DNA from: an uncultured Clostridia bacterium
GTDB lineage: Bacteria > Bacillota > Clostridia > Christensenellales > Borkfalkiaceae
Direction of reading: 5' to 3'
DNA length: 64,000 bases
Assembly (NCBI GenBank): GCA_947624005.1
Contig: CANQHV010000006.1
Coordinates: 24,098 to 88,097 of the forward strand
Shown in pieces: positions 35,483 to 43,217 of this stretch; position 1 is the first letter of the stretch; each line of letters starts with the position of its first letter. The position numbers were made by a program, and so were the translations under genes. A model generated the notes under the pieces. That model was not told where the DNA came from and searched no databases. It saw only the letters and a program-made list of their open reading frames with translations.

Positions 35483-35603
35483 GCTCTACAATTTTTATAT
35501 ACAGTCCGAAAAAAGGCGTATATAAGGATACAACTATGCCTATAAGGTATAGCCTTTTTCGAACATAATTAATTATACGGTCGCATTATAAAAATTGTAG
35601 AGC
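35483..35603. repeat. 121-bp MITE-like inverted-repeat element
   Basis: Perfect 17-bp terminal inverted repeats: GCTCTACAATTTTTATA at 35483-35499 and its complement at 35587-35603. Inner arms are also partly complementary (CCGAAAAAAGGC at 35506 and GCCTTTTTCG near 35552). The interior holds the palindrome ATAATTAATTAT and, on the minus strand, TATAAT that could be the -10 of the zinc-ribbon gene (-35 TCTACA, 18 nt). No coding capacity; AT-rich compared with its surroundings. Confidence 0.7.
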
Positions 35604-35731
35604 ATAAAGATTATAACACCTTTGAATTTTTTTTGCAAGAGCTTTTTGCGTATTTGCACCAGTCAAAAGATTTTAATATATTTAAACGCGGCGTGCGGGC
35701 TTGCCTCGACCGCCGCGCCCCGCCGCGCACG

Positions 35732-35769
35732 AAAAACGCCGCCCGCGCATTACTTTTGCGCGGGCGGCG
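35732..35769 (-). terminator. Terminator of the SGNH hydrolase gene
   Basis: 13-bp stem CGCCGCCCGCGCA with a 7-nt loop, followed on the minus strand by TTTTTC. Confidence 0.85.
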
Positions 35770-35781
35770 TTTAAAACAAGG

Positions 35782-36390
35782 TTATAAAAGATGCTTTCTT
35801 ATCGCCTTTATCGCGGTGTCGGCTATAAGGCGCGAGCCGCGGTTGGTGGGGTGAACGCCGTCAAGCGAATACTCGGTATAGGGAATTGTCTGCGTAAGCC
35901 CCGCAAACATTTCGTCGTACGCGACAAACTCGTCCGAAAGCGCAAGCGCGACGCGGTTTATGATTTTAAGCTCTTCGTCGAACAGCTTGCGGACGTGAAG
36001 TTTGTCGGGCGCGTTAAGAAGAAACGGTTCGAGAAAAATCACGACTATACCCGCCTCTTTCAAAAGCTTTAAAAGCTCGGTAAGGTCGCTTTCGAACTGC
36101 GCGAAATTGAGTTCCTTTCCGTACTTGAATTTATGCAGAGCGTTGTTTATGCCAATCATTATGACTACGGCGTCGGGTTCGAGCTCGATAACGTCCTTTC
36201 TGACGCGCGCCAAAAGGTCGCAGACCTCGTTGCCCGTAACGCCCTTGTTTATTATCTGCAGTTCGGTATCGGGATAAATGGGTCTGAGTTTGTCGGCAAG
36301 AATTTTAACGTAACCGTTTCCGAGCGACTTTTCGTCGTTTCTGTCGCGCTCGCAATCGGTTATGGAATCGCCGAAAAATACTATTTTCAT
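35782..36390 (-). CDS. SGNH/GDSL-family hydrolase
   Basis: A 202-residue cytoplasmic protein of the GDSL esterase/lipase fold. Block I is FFGDSITDCERD with the catalytic serine, block III is IGINNAL (the oxyanion asparagine), and block V is SLDGVHPTNRG with the catalytic Asp and His. No signal peptide. The family acts on carbohydrate or lipid esters; the substrate cannot be told from sequence. GAGG lies 6 nt before the ATG. Monocistronic with its own terminator. Confidence 0.88.
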   Translation of the reverse strand: MKIVFFGDSITDCERDRNDEKSLGNGYVKILADKLRPIYPDTELQIINKGVTGNEVCDLLARVRKDVIELEPDAVVIMIGINNALHKFKYGKELNFAQFESDLTELLKLLKEAGIVVIFLEPFLLNAPDKLHVRKLFDEELKIINRVALALSDEFVAYDEMFAGLTQTIPYTEYSLDGVHPTNRGSRLIADTAIKAIRKHLL

Positions 36391-36467
36391 TTTTTACCTC
36401 TACGGTAGTATTGTAACACAGCGTCAAAATTAATGCAATAGGCAAATCAAATTTTCCCCAAAATGTT

Positions 36468-36496
36468 TTGACAAACCCGTTTAATTATGATATAGT
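36468..36496 (+). promoter_or_regulatory. Promoter of tRNA-Ser(GCU)
   Basis: TTGACA (36468-36473), 17-nt spacer, TATAGT (36491-36496), 23 nt before the tRNA. Confidence 0.8.
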
Positions 36497-36519
36497 GTAA
36501 AGGCTTTTAAAAAAAGCTT

Positions 36520-36610
36520 GCAGTTGTACCCAAGTGGCTCAAGGGGCTCCCCTGCTAAGGGAGTAGTGCGGGAAACCGCAGCGAGGGTTCAAATCCCTCC
36601 AACTGCGCCA
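36520..36610 (+). tRNA. tRNA-Ser(GCU)
   Basis: 91 nt including an encoded CCA. Acceptor GCAGTTG (36520-36526) pairs with CAACTGC (36600-36606); discriminator G; CCA at 36608-36610. The anticodon stem CTCCC/GGGAG encloses CTGCTAA, with anticodon GCT at 36554-36556. A long variable arm (GTGCGGGAAACCGCAGC) and T-loop TTCAAAT are present, as expected for a serine tRNA. Confidence 0.97.
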
Positions 36611-36612
36611 AA

Positions 36613-36645
36613 AACAGCGACACGTTTTTGTGTCGCTGTTTTTTG
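36613..36645 (+). terminator. Terminator of tRNA-Ser
   Basis: 11-bp stem AACAGCGACAC / GTGTCGCTGTT, loop GTTTTT, then TTTTG. Confidence 0.9.
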
Positions 36646-36659
36646 TTTGTAACCTGTCT

Positions 36660-36794
36660 TTGGAGGGATTTGAGGGACGAGCGAGGCATTTCATAACACA
36701 GCGCAGTGCGCTGTGTGTGCCGAAGCGAGATGAGTGAGCGCATAACGCACAGCGCGAACGGTGCCCCAGCCGACGGTTTTTCCTTGCCGTCGGC
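36660..36794. repeat. Inverted copy of the tRNA-Ser 3' end plus two palindromes
   Basis: TTGGAGGGATTTGA (36660-36673) is the exact reverse complement of the T-arm/acceptor segment at 36589-36602. Two hairpins follow: ACACAGCGCA-G-TGCGCTGTGT (36696-36716) and GCCGACGG with its complement (36769-36776, 36787-36794). The minus-strand open frame through this stretch is an artefact of the tRNA. No gene is seen in 36646-36890. Confidence 0.6.
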
Positions 36795-36890
36795 GAGAAA
36801 AACGCGAGCGAGAGCGAGCGGTTTGCGAATCAACCTGTTAAGTACCGCGTAAACGGAAGTCTTAAATGTACCGCCGAAAAAAACAAATAG

Positions 36891-37589
36891 TCAAACCGAA
36901 ATCACGAAAGCATTTATCAGTTTCCTGCTGTTTTCATCAACATCATAGGAAAATTCGGGATGCCATTGAACGCCCACTATAAACTTACGCGACGGCATAT
37001 ATATACCCTCAATTAAGCCGTCTTCGGAAACTGCCGTTTCTTGAAAATCGGGCGACAGCTTTCTGATTGCCTGGTGGTGATAACTGTTTACACCCATTTG
37101 TTCCGTGCCCAGAATATGATAGAGCGGTGTGTCTTTTTGTATCGTGACTTGATGTGCCACCCTGTTATACGGCGGTTTCATATGATGGTCGATACAGCTG
37201 TTATGCTCTGTTTTCAAATCCTGATATAAAGTTCCGCCATAGCAAGAATTCATAAACTGAATGCCTCGGCAAATACCTAAAACAGGTTTATCCGCTTCTA
37301 CGGCATTCTTTAAGATATATCGCTCCATTTCATCCCGTAATTCGCAACATTTACCGCACCACGGTTTCTTTTCCGTATGATAAACGGACGGAGATACATC
37401 ATGTCCTCCCGTCAGCAGAAATCCGCCGCATATTTCAAGAAAATAATCCAATTCCTCCGATTTAGACGTAAGAGGCAGCATCAAGGGTATTGCATTTGCC
37501 GCCTCTATCATTTTCATATATCCGGGCAACATCCAATAGCTTTCTTTTTCATCGTCATAAAGCGGCATAACGCCAATTACTTTTCTCAT
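36891..37589 (-). CDS. Class I glutamine amidotransferase-like hydrolase (gamma-glutamyl-GABA hydrolase family, PuuD-like)
   Basis: A 232-residue protein of the peptidase C26 family. The nucleophilic cysteine is in LGICRGIQFMNSCYGG, the catalytic His/Glu in GVQWHPEFS, and GGHDVSPS matches the family's oxyanion region. PuuD cleaves gamma-glutamyl-GABA; related enzymes act on other gamma-glutamyl compounds, so the substrate is open. The gene is more AT-rich than its neighbours and uses ATA, AAA and TTA codons more freely, a hint of transfer. Promoter: TATAAT at 37639-37644 with a TG extension. No partner genes of putrescine breakdown are near. Confidence 0.85.
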   Translation of the reverse strand: MRKVIGVMPLYDDEKESYWMLPGYMKMIEAANAIPLMLPLTSKSEELDYFLEICGGFLLTGGHDVSPSVYHTEKKPWCGKCCELRDEMERYILKNAVEADKPVLGICRGIQFMNSCYGGTLYQDLKTEHNSCIDHHMKPPYNRVAHQVTIQKDTPLYHILGTEQMGVNSYHHQAIRKLSPDFQETAVSEDGLIEGIYMPSRKFIVGVQWHPEFSYDVDENSRKLINAFVISV

Positions 37590-37747
37590 TACTTTTTCAT
37601 CTCACAACGCAGATTTATTCGCCTAACCGACATTTGACATTATACCACTCAAATATGAAGAAATCTACTGTACTTTAAGCGGTTTTTGGATAACCTCACA
37701 AAATATTATTGCCTTCCCGCACTTTGGCTTACGCGATAAAACAAAAA

Positions 37748-37821
37748 ACGGGCGCGCAAGCGAACTTGCGCGCCCGTTAATTTAAGCGGCGGCGGAGCGC
37801 AAAATTGCGCTCCGCCGCCGC
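37748..37821. terminator. Two adjacent hairpin terminators after ttcA
   Basis: Hairpin A: ACGGGCGCGCAAG/CTTGCGCGCCCGT (37748-37777), followed on the minus strand by TTTTTTG. Hairpin B: 17-bp stem starting GCGGCGGCGGAGCGCAA (37786-37821), followed on the plus strand by TTTTTGC. They end the minus-strand ttcA transcript. Confidence 0.8.
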
Positions 37822-37858
37822 TTTTTGCAATATATATTGCCTTTTTTCGATTTTAAGG

Positions 37859-39013
37859 CTATCTGCGGGGGTCGTCGGCTTTGCCCTCGGGCAAAGCGGG
37901 CGCGCCGTCGCCGTCGGTAAAGCGGTGGCGAACGCCCGACTTGTCTTTATAGGCGATTACCGTCGAAAGGTTGACGTTTTCGGCGCTTTTGAAGATATTC
38001 TGCTCTATTTCGGGGTCCTCGGCTTTAAGCGCGCGTATAAGCCGTTTCACTTTAAGGCGTTTTGAGTTCGCGCCGCCCTCTACCGAGCAGGTATCGGTGA
38101 ATCTGCACGCGCACTGCAAAAATTTAAGACCGTAAAAGTCGCGCCACGCCTTTATGTCGTCCTCCCGCACGAGGTACATAGGTCTTATAAGCCGCATACC
38201 CTTGAAATTCGCGCTGTCTACGCGGGGCATCATAGTCTGCATCTGCCCGCCGTATAACATTCCCATAAGTATTGTTTCGATTACGTCGTCGTAATGGTGA
38301 CCGAGCGCGATTTTGTTGCACCCGAGCTCGCGCGCCTTGGCGTAAAGGTGCCCGCGGCGCATTCTTGCGCAGATATAGCAAGGCGATTTTTCGATATTGT
38401 ACACGCTGTCGAATATGTCGGTTTCGAAAATTGTCAGCGGAATATTCAGATTTTTCGCGTTGCGCTCGATAATTTCGCGGTTTTCGGGGCTGTAACCGGG
38501 GTCCATAAGCAAAAAAACGAGGTCGAAAGGTATTTTGTTGTGCCTTTTAAGCTCCTGAAACAGTTTAGCCATCAGAAAGGAATCTTTGCCGCCCGAAATG
38601 CAGACGGCTATTTTGTCGCCCGCGTCGATAAGGTTATAAGTTACAATGGCTTTGGCGAACTTCGAAAACAGCTTTTTGGAAAATCTGCCCCTTATTCCCT
38701 CTTCGGTTTTTTGCGCGATATCGGCTTGCGCCTCGCCGAGGCAGGCTTTAAGCCAGCCCGCGTATCCGCCCGCAAGCGAATACGCCTCGAAGCCCCTTTT
38801 TGTGAGTTCTTCCGCCGCTTGCACGCTTTTTCTGCCCGTAAGGCAGACTATGTAAAGTTTTTTGCCGCGGGGGAAGTCGTATTCGGAAATTTTTGCCGCG
38901 GGAACGTTTATTGAATTTTCGATATGACCGTATGCGAACGAATTTTCGTCGCGGATATCGACTATAAGATTATCGCCGCCGTCGGGGAGGCTTTCGCAAA
39001 TTATGTTTTCCAT
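37859..39013 (-). CDS. Rhodanese domain fused to a TtcA-family tRNA sulfurtransferase
   Basis: A 384-residue protein. Residues about 10-92 are a rhodanese domain (NLIVDIRDENSFAYGHIENS, active-site loop CLTGRKS, GGYAGWL). Residues about 130-350 are a PP-loop ATPase of the TtcA/TtuA group: SGGKDSFLMAK, then CYICARMRRGHLY with the Cys pair and the late CACRF cysteine for the [4Fe-4S] cluster. TtcA makes 2-thiocytidine 32 in tRNA, and a fused rhodanese would supply the persulfide sulfur. Start at 39013: a 76-residue upstream extension overlaps the promoter. The ATG is 7 nt after the -10, so the mRNA is probably leaderless. Divergent from the ion transporter. Confidence 0.88.
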   Translation of the reverse strand: MENIICESLPDGGDNLIVDIRDENSFAYGHIENSINVPAAKISEYDFPRGKKLYIVCLTGRKSVQAAEELTKRGFEAYSLAGGYAGWLKACLGEAQADIAQKTEEGIRGRFSKKLFSKFAKAIVTYNLIDAGDKIAVCISGGKDSFLMAKLFQELKRHNKIPFDLVFLLMDPGYSPENREIIERNAKNLNIPLTIFETDIFDSVYNIEKSPCYICARMRRGHLYAKARELGCNKIALGHHYDDVIETILMGMLYGGQMQTMMPRVDSANFKGMRLIRPMYLVREDDIKAWRDFYGLKFLQCACRFTDTCSVEGGANSKRLKVKRLIRALKAEDPEIEQNIFKSAENVNLSTVIAYKDKSGVRHRFTDGDGAPALPEGKADDPRR

Positions 39014-39020
39014 ATCATAA

Positions 39021-39049
39021 ATTATAAAATACGGCGGGCGGAAAGTCAA
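39021..39049 (-). promoter_or_regulatory. Strong promoter of the rhodanese-TtcA gene; leaderless geometry
   Basis: Minus strand TTGACT (39044-39049), 17-nt spacer, TATAAT (39021-39026), then 7 nt to the ATG at 39013. Confidence 0.8.
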
Positions 39050-39067
39050 CGTATCGGGGCTAAAAGC

Positions 39068-39096
39068 TTTACAATTGATTTTTGCGCGAGTATAAT
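39068..39096 (+). promoter_or_regulatory. Promoter of the ion-transporter gene
   Basis: TTTACA (39068-39073), 17-nt spacer, TATAAT (39091-39096). Predicted leader about 26 nt with no clear ribosome site. Confidence 0.65.
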
Positions 39097-39128
39097 TAAG
39101 CGCGTATCCGCCGAATAGTGCGGCGTGT

Positions 39129-40460
39129 ATGCCGAAAAAAATAACTGCGAAGTGTAAAATGACGGCGACCGTTATTATCTGCGCGGCGACCTGCGCCGCG
39201 ATGATCTGCGGGATTCTGTTCTTTCCCGAAATACGCATAAAAAAATTCGGGGTTGCGACCTATTGGCTTATAACCGTGGTCGGAGCCGCAATTTTGCTTG
39301 CCACGGGGCTTGCCGACCCGAAAGAAGTCGGGCGCGCGCTTATCGCCGACAACGCCGTAAACCCGCTTAAAATACTTGCGCTGTTTATTTCGATGACCGC
39401 GCTGTCGATTTATCTGGACGAATTGGGATTTTTCAGACTGCTTGCAAGCTTCACCTTAAAAAAGGCGCGCTCGGGGCAAAAACGGCTTTTTCTGTATCTG
39501 TATCTTACAGTTTCAGTCCTTACGGTGTTTACCTCGAACGACGTTATCGTGCTGTCGTTTACTCCCTTTATCTGCTATTTTTCGAAAAGCGCGAAAATAG
39601 ACCCCGTGCCCTATCTCGCCGCGGAGTTCGTGGCGGCGAACACGTGGTCGATGGCGCTTATTATAGGCAACCCGACAAACATTTATCTTGCGACGGCTTA
39701 CGGCATAGACTTTGTAAGTTACCTTAAATACAGCATACTCCCCACCGTTTTTGCGGGACTTACCGCTTTTTGCATACTCTACCTTATGTTCCGAAAACGC
39801 CTTTCGTCGCCCGTTTCGGGCGAACCCGAAAGCGTGCAAATAGAAAACAAGCCACTGCTTATAACGGGCGTAGTACACCTTGCCGCCTGCACGGTATTGC
39901 TTGCGGTAAGCTCGTACATAGGCGTTGAAATGTGGATTGTTTCGCTGTGCGCCGTGGGAAGTCTTATAATCTGCACCCTTATAATAAAGGCGTTTACCAA
40001 AAAGCCCACGCCCCTTGTAGGCTGCGCGAAGCGCACGCCATATCAGCTTGTGCCCTTTGTGCTTTCTATGTTCGTGCTTATAGTCGCGCTTACGCAAAGC
40101 GGGGCGACGGCAAAAATTGCGCAGGCTTTAAGCGGCGAACTGCCGATAATAAAATACGGCGTCGCTTCGTTTGCGGCGTCGAACCTTATAAACAACATAC
40201 CGATGAGCGTTTTGTTCGCCTCGGTGCTTTCGGCGGCGGACGGTTCGGTCGCGGCGGTGTTCGCGACGGTAATAGGTTCGAACCTCGGCGCGTTTTTCAC
40301 GCCGATAGGCGCGCTTGCGGGCATTATGTGGACGAATATTCTGAAAAGTCACGGCTTGAAATTTTCGTACGCCGACTTTTTAAAACTCGGCGCGGCGGTC
40401 GCTTTGCCCGCTCTCGCCGCGGCGCTCGGCGGTCTGTATTTAAGCGTAACTTTCTTTTAG
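39129..40460 (+). CDS. Ion transporter of the ArsB/NhaD (IT) superfamily
   Basis: A 443-residue protein with 11-12 membrane helices. The two inverted re-entrant motifs of the superfamily are visible: TVFTSNDVIVLSFTPF with MALIIGNPTNIYLA in the first half, and SNLINNIPMSVLFA with IGSNLGAFFTPIGALAGIMW in the second. It is closest to ArsB/ArsP-like anion permeases or NhaD Na+/H+ antiporters. No arsR or arsC is nearby, so an arsenic role is not supported. An alternative ATG at 39159 (residue 11) exists; neither start has a clear Shine-Dalgarno sequence. Divergent from the ttcA gene. Confidence 0.82.
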   Translation: MPKKITAKCKMTATVIICAATCAAMICGILFFPEIRIKKFGVATYWLITVVGAAILLATGLADPKEVGRALIADNAVNPLKILALFISMTALSIYLDELGFFRLLASFTLKKARSGQKRLFLYLYLTVSVLTVFTSNDVIVLSFTPFICYFSKSAKIDPVPYLAAEFVAANTWSMALIIGNPTNIYLATAYGIDFVSYLKYSILPTVFAGLTAFCILYLMFRKRLSSPVSGEPESVQIENKPLLITGVVHLAACTVLLAVSSYIGVEMWIVSLCAVGSLIICTLIIKAFTKKPTPLVGCAKRTPYQLVPFVLSMFVLIVALTQSGATAKIAQALSGELPIIKYGVASFAASNLINNIPMSVLFASVLSAADGSVAAVFATVIGSNLGAFFTPIGALAGIMWTNILKSHGLKFSYADFLKLGAAVALPALAAALGGLYLSVTFF

Positions 40461-40478
40461 CGTCGATATAATTTAAAA

Positions 40479-40515
40479 CGCGCCGCGCGGCGACTGCCGC
40501 GCGGCGCGCGTTTTT
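40479..40515. terminator. Bidirectional terminator between transporter and aldose epimerase
   Basis: 13-bp stem CGCGCCGCGCGGC, loop GACT, then CGTTTTT on the plus strand; CGTTTTAAAT follows on the minus strand. The core CGCGCGGCGACTGCCGCGCG recurs at 47118-47137. Confidence 0.9.
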
Positions 40516-41332
40516 ATTGCTTCGAAACGGATAGGGTATAGCCGAACGTCCTGCCCTTTTCGTCCGCGAAGTTGATAAAGGGTTTAAGCGACAGTTCGCG
40601 CGGGGCGGCGGGGAAGTCGTTTATGCCCCACCACGGCTCTACGCAGATATAGTCGCCGCCGTCCTCGTTTGACCAGAACGCGAACACGGGGCAGTTTGAA
40701 CGGTACGTATATACGTAACCGTCGCGGGTGCGCGCGTAAATTTTCCCGCCCGACAGTGAGCCGAGCTGAAAGGTTTTGCACTCCTTGAAAAACGCCTTGT
40801 TCGCGATAAAGCGTTTGAGTTTTACGGGCACTGCCGCGTCCGCGCCGAGCGGGTATATAAGGCAGTGTTCCTCGTTTTCGAACTCGATTTCCGCCTCGCC
40901 GCCCTCCGCTTTAAGTCCGGGGTGTCCGCCTATGTAAAAGGGTATTTTGCCGCCGTGCGAACGGACGTAGTACCGCACGCTTATTTCGCCGCCCTCTACT
41001 CTGTACGAAATTTCAAGCGTGAAGTCGTAGGGGTAAGTTAAGCGGGTGACCTCGTCCGACGACAGCGAAAGGGTTATAAAATTTTCGCCCTTTTCTTTAA
41101 GCGAAAACTCGGCGTATCTCGCCACGCCGTGAGATTTGGGGGCGTAGCTTTTGCCGCCGACGGTATATTCGGAAGCGTGCCCGACTATCGGGAAAATCAC
41201 CACGTCCTGACCTTTCCACGCCTCGCCGCCCTGCCATTGCCGCTCTTCGCCGTTGTATTTTATCGACGTCATACTGCCGCCCGCGGTGTTTACCGACAGC
41301 GACAGCGTGCCGTCGGATACGGTATATATCAT
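40514..41332 (-). CDS. Aldose 1-epimerase family protein (LacX-like)
   Basis: A 272-residue protein of the GalM/YihR/LacX superfamily, which interconverts sugar anomers or phosphorylated sugars. Family features: PKSHGVARYAEF (first catalytic His), IGGHPGL (second His) and CVEPWWGINDFP with the base glutamate. Shorter than GalM (about 340), like the LacX/YihR subgroup, so the substrate is uncertain. It ends the prmA-rsmE-mtaB-prsW-hit operon, 9 nt after hit; the link is positional only. Confidence 0.85.
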   Translation of the reverse strand: MIYTVSDGTLSLSVNTAGGSMTSIKYNGEERQWQGGEAWKGQDVVIFPIVGHASEYTVGGKSYAPKSHGVARYAEFSLKEKGENFITLSLSSDEVTRLTYPYDFTLEISYRVEGGEISVRYYVRSHGGKIPFYIGGHPGLKAEGGEAEIEFENEEHCLIYPLGADAAVPVKLKRFIANKAFFKECKTFQLGSLSGGKIYARTRDGYVYTYRSNCPVFAFWSNEDGGDYICVEPWWGINDFPAAPRELSLKPFINFADEKGRTFGYTLSVSKQ

Positions 41333-41341
41333 ATCTCCTCC

Positions 41342-41680
41342 TTACCACGGCAGGCTTTCGCCGCCGAGTATGTGTATATGCAGGTGGAAAACCGACTGAC
41401 CCGCGCTTTCGCCCTGATTTACGACAAGGCGGAAGCCGTTTTCGCAACCGTTTTTCCGCGCCGCTTCGGGAATTACCGAAAGGGTGTGAAACAGCGCCTT
41501 TTTACCTTCGTCGTCGGCTTCCGAAATAAGCTTGAAATGCGTTTTGGGAACAGCCAGAAGGTGAACTTTCGCCTTGGGCGCGATATCTTTGAATATCAAC
41601 GTCTGCTCGTCCTCGTACACCTTTGCCGAGGGGATTTCGCCCTTTATTATTTTACAGAAAATACAGTCGTCTTTATACAT
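41342..41680 (-). CDS. HIT-family protein (HINT-type nucleotide hydrolase)
   Basis: A 112-residue protein with the HINT start (DCIFCKIIKGEIPSAKVYED) and the histidine triad HLHIHIL near the C-terminus. HINT proteins hydrolyse adenosine phosphoramidates. GGAGG lies 8-9 nt before the ATG. Its start overlaps the end of the PrsW-like gene by 8 nt, so they are co-translated. In many Clostridia hit follows prmA/rsmE/mtaB, as here. Confidence 0.95.
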   Translation of the reverse strand: MYKDDCIFCKIIKGEIPSAKVYEDEQTLIFKDIAPKAKVHLLAVPKTHFKLISEADDEGKKALFHTLSVIPEAARKNGCENGFRLVVNQGESAGQSVFHLHIHILGGESLPW

Positions 41681-43211
41681 TATCTTTCCTCCGCGATAAT
41701 ATTTTCAATACGGTAAACGCGGCGACTCCCGCCGCGGCAAACCCTGCGCCAAACGAAAACAGCCAATTTTCCGCCGACGTGTAATCGTTTGTATTGTAAA
41801 AAGAATACTCTACCTTTCCATCCGTAAACCCGACGCCGCGTATGTCGTCGTTCAGAAGAAAGAAGTAATAGTGTATGCCGTCGCCGTCGTGCGCCACCTG
41901 ACAGGTGTCCGCGTCGGGTTCGCCCACGAAATGGAATTTATACGCGACGTATTGCTCTTCGCAGTACACCACGTAAACGTCCGAAAGCTCGGGCAGCGTG
42001 GAAACGTCGTAAAAAGTGGGAAAATCGCCCGTATAGTAATAGTAAAACTCGCCGTCTTTCTGCACGGCGGTAACCTTTCTGCCCTCGATATATTCGCTGT
42101 AACAGTCGGTCATTAACGGGTTGTACGGTCTGCCGTCCTTATATTCGAGCGATTTTCCCTCCTGCGCAAGGGTTATAAACTCGCCCACGCTCGCCTCGCG
42201 GTACTCCAACGTATCGCTTAAACCGTCGAGATATACGGCCGTAAGCGAAAATACGCCGAAAAGAAGCACAGCCGCAAACGCCGCGCAATCGGCGGCGATA
42301 CCGAGCCTTAAACCGCGCGAGGCGGTCGGCGGCGGTTCTTCGCCATTTACGGGCATAGTCTGCAAAATAAAGCCGCGCGAATAGATAATTATGACGACGG
42401 TTACGACGAAAATAAATACCGAGCAACCCGCTTCGAGCAGTACCGAAAGTTTGTCGCCGAAAGGCAGGTTCCAGATAAAATGCAGGCAAACGGCAAGCGC
42501 GAACGCGCCGTACACCCGCCAATTGATATACGGCTTTTTAAAGGTTCCGACCGCCCAGCCGAACAGTCCCGCCCACATAGGGTGACCGAACGGCGCGCCC
42601 GTCGCCCTCGTCACCGCCGAGGCGACCCCGCCCCCGAACACGGAAGCTTCGAAAATATAGCCTATATCTTCGAAAAACGAAAAGCCCACGCCCACCGACG
42701 TGCCTATAAGAAAGCCCAAAAACGGACTGCGGCGTTTAGCGATAAGTATAAGCGCGATTGTGACGGTTGCCTTTGAAAACTCTTCCAAAAACCCCGTCCA
42801 TATCTCGCCGACGTACGCCGCGGAGGGGTCGGCGATAAAGCGGTAACCGAGGACGGCTATGCATATCGACAGCGCGCCGCCCGCAATCATACAAAACACA
42901 AATCCAAAAAGCGACAAATCGCGCTTGGGGTAGAGTTCGAAACACAATACAAGGTAAGAAAAATTTACGAACGCGCCGCCGAGAAAGACGACCGACGGAG
43001 CGAAAAGCGCGTTGGGCGCGAAAAATTCCACCGTCGCGCACACGGCGTACAGCGCGAAAAGCGCCCATATAACGCGGGAATACAGCCACGGATACCGCGA
43101 CCTGCGCAGTCCGTCCGCGCCCCGCGTAAAAACTTCCGAATAGTCCGCGAATTTACGCGGTCGGAAAGTATTTGAAAGATAATTTTTTACAGCCTGTCTG
43201 AATTTCGCCAT
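41673..43211 (-). CDS. PrsW-family glutamic intramembrane protease-like protein
   Basis: A 512-residue membrane protein. The core of eight or so helices carries the PrsW motifs: LEEFSKA (tandem glutamates), SFFEDIGYIFE, FGHPMWAGLFGW and LHFIWN. PrsW cleaves anti-sigma factors in Bacillus. Unlike PrsW (about 220 residues), this protein has an N-terminal cytoplasmic stretch, an extra helix after about 290, a long extracellular beta-rich domain (about 335-475) and a final helix (480-500). The added domain may sense envelope state (inference). Substrate unknown. It lies between mtaB and hit. Confidence 0.85.
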   Translation of the reverse strand: MAKFRQAVKNYLSNTFRPRKFADYSEVFTRGADGLRRSRYPWLYSRVIWALFALYAVCATVEFFAPNALFAPSVVFLGGAFVNFSYLVLCFELYPKRDLSLFGFVFCMIAGGALSICIAVLGYRFIADPSAAYVGEIWTGFLEEFSKATVTIALILIAKRRSPFLGFLIGTSVGVGFSFFEDIGYIFEASVFGGGVASAVTRATGAPFGHPMWAGLFGWAVGTFKKPYINWRVYGAFALAVCLHFIWNLPFGDKLSVLLEAGCSVFIFVVTVVIIIYSRGFILQTMPVNGEEPPPTASRGLRLGIAADCAAFAAVLLFGVFSLTAVYLDGLSDTLEYREASVGEFITLAQEGKSLEYKDGRPYNPLMTDCYSEYIEGRKVTAVQKDGEFYYYYTGDFPTFYDVSTLPELSDVYVVYCEEQYVAYKFHFVGEPDADTCQVAHDGDGIHYYFFLLNDDIRGVGFTDGKVEYSFYNTNDYTSAENWLFSFGAGFAAAGVAAFTVLKILSRRKDNV

Positions 43212-43217
43212 TTACCT

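Noticed and set aside
36555..36833. Minus-strand open frame of 92 codons across the tRNA-Ser and its flank
   Set aside because: It translates the tRNA antisense (the LEGFEPSLRFPALL-type artefact) and has no ribosome site.
39129..40460. Calling the transporter an arsenite pump (ArsB)
   Set aside because: No arsR, arsC or arsA nearby, and the superfamily includes sodium and organic-anion carriers.
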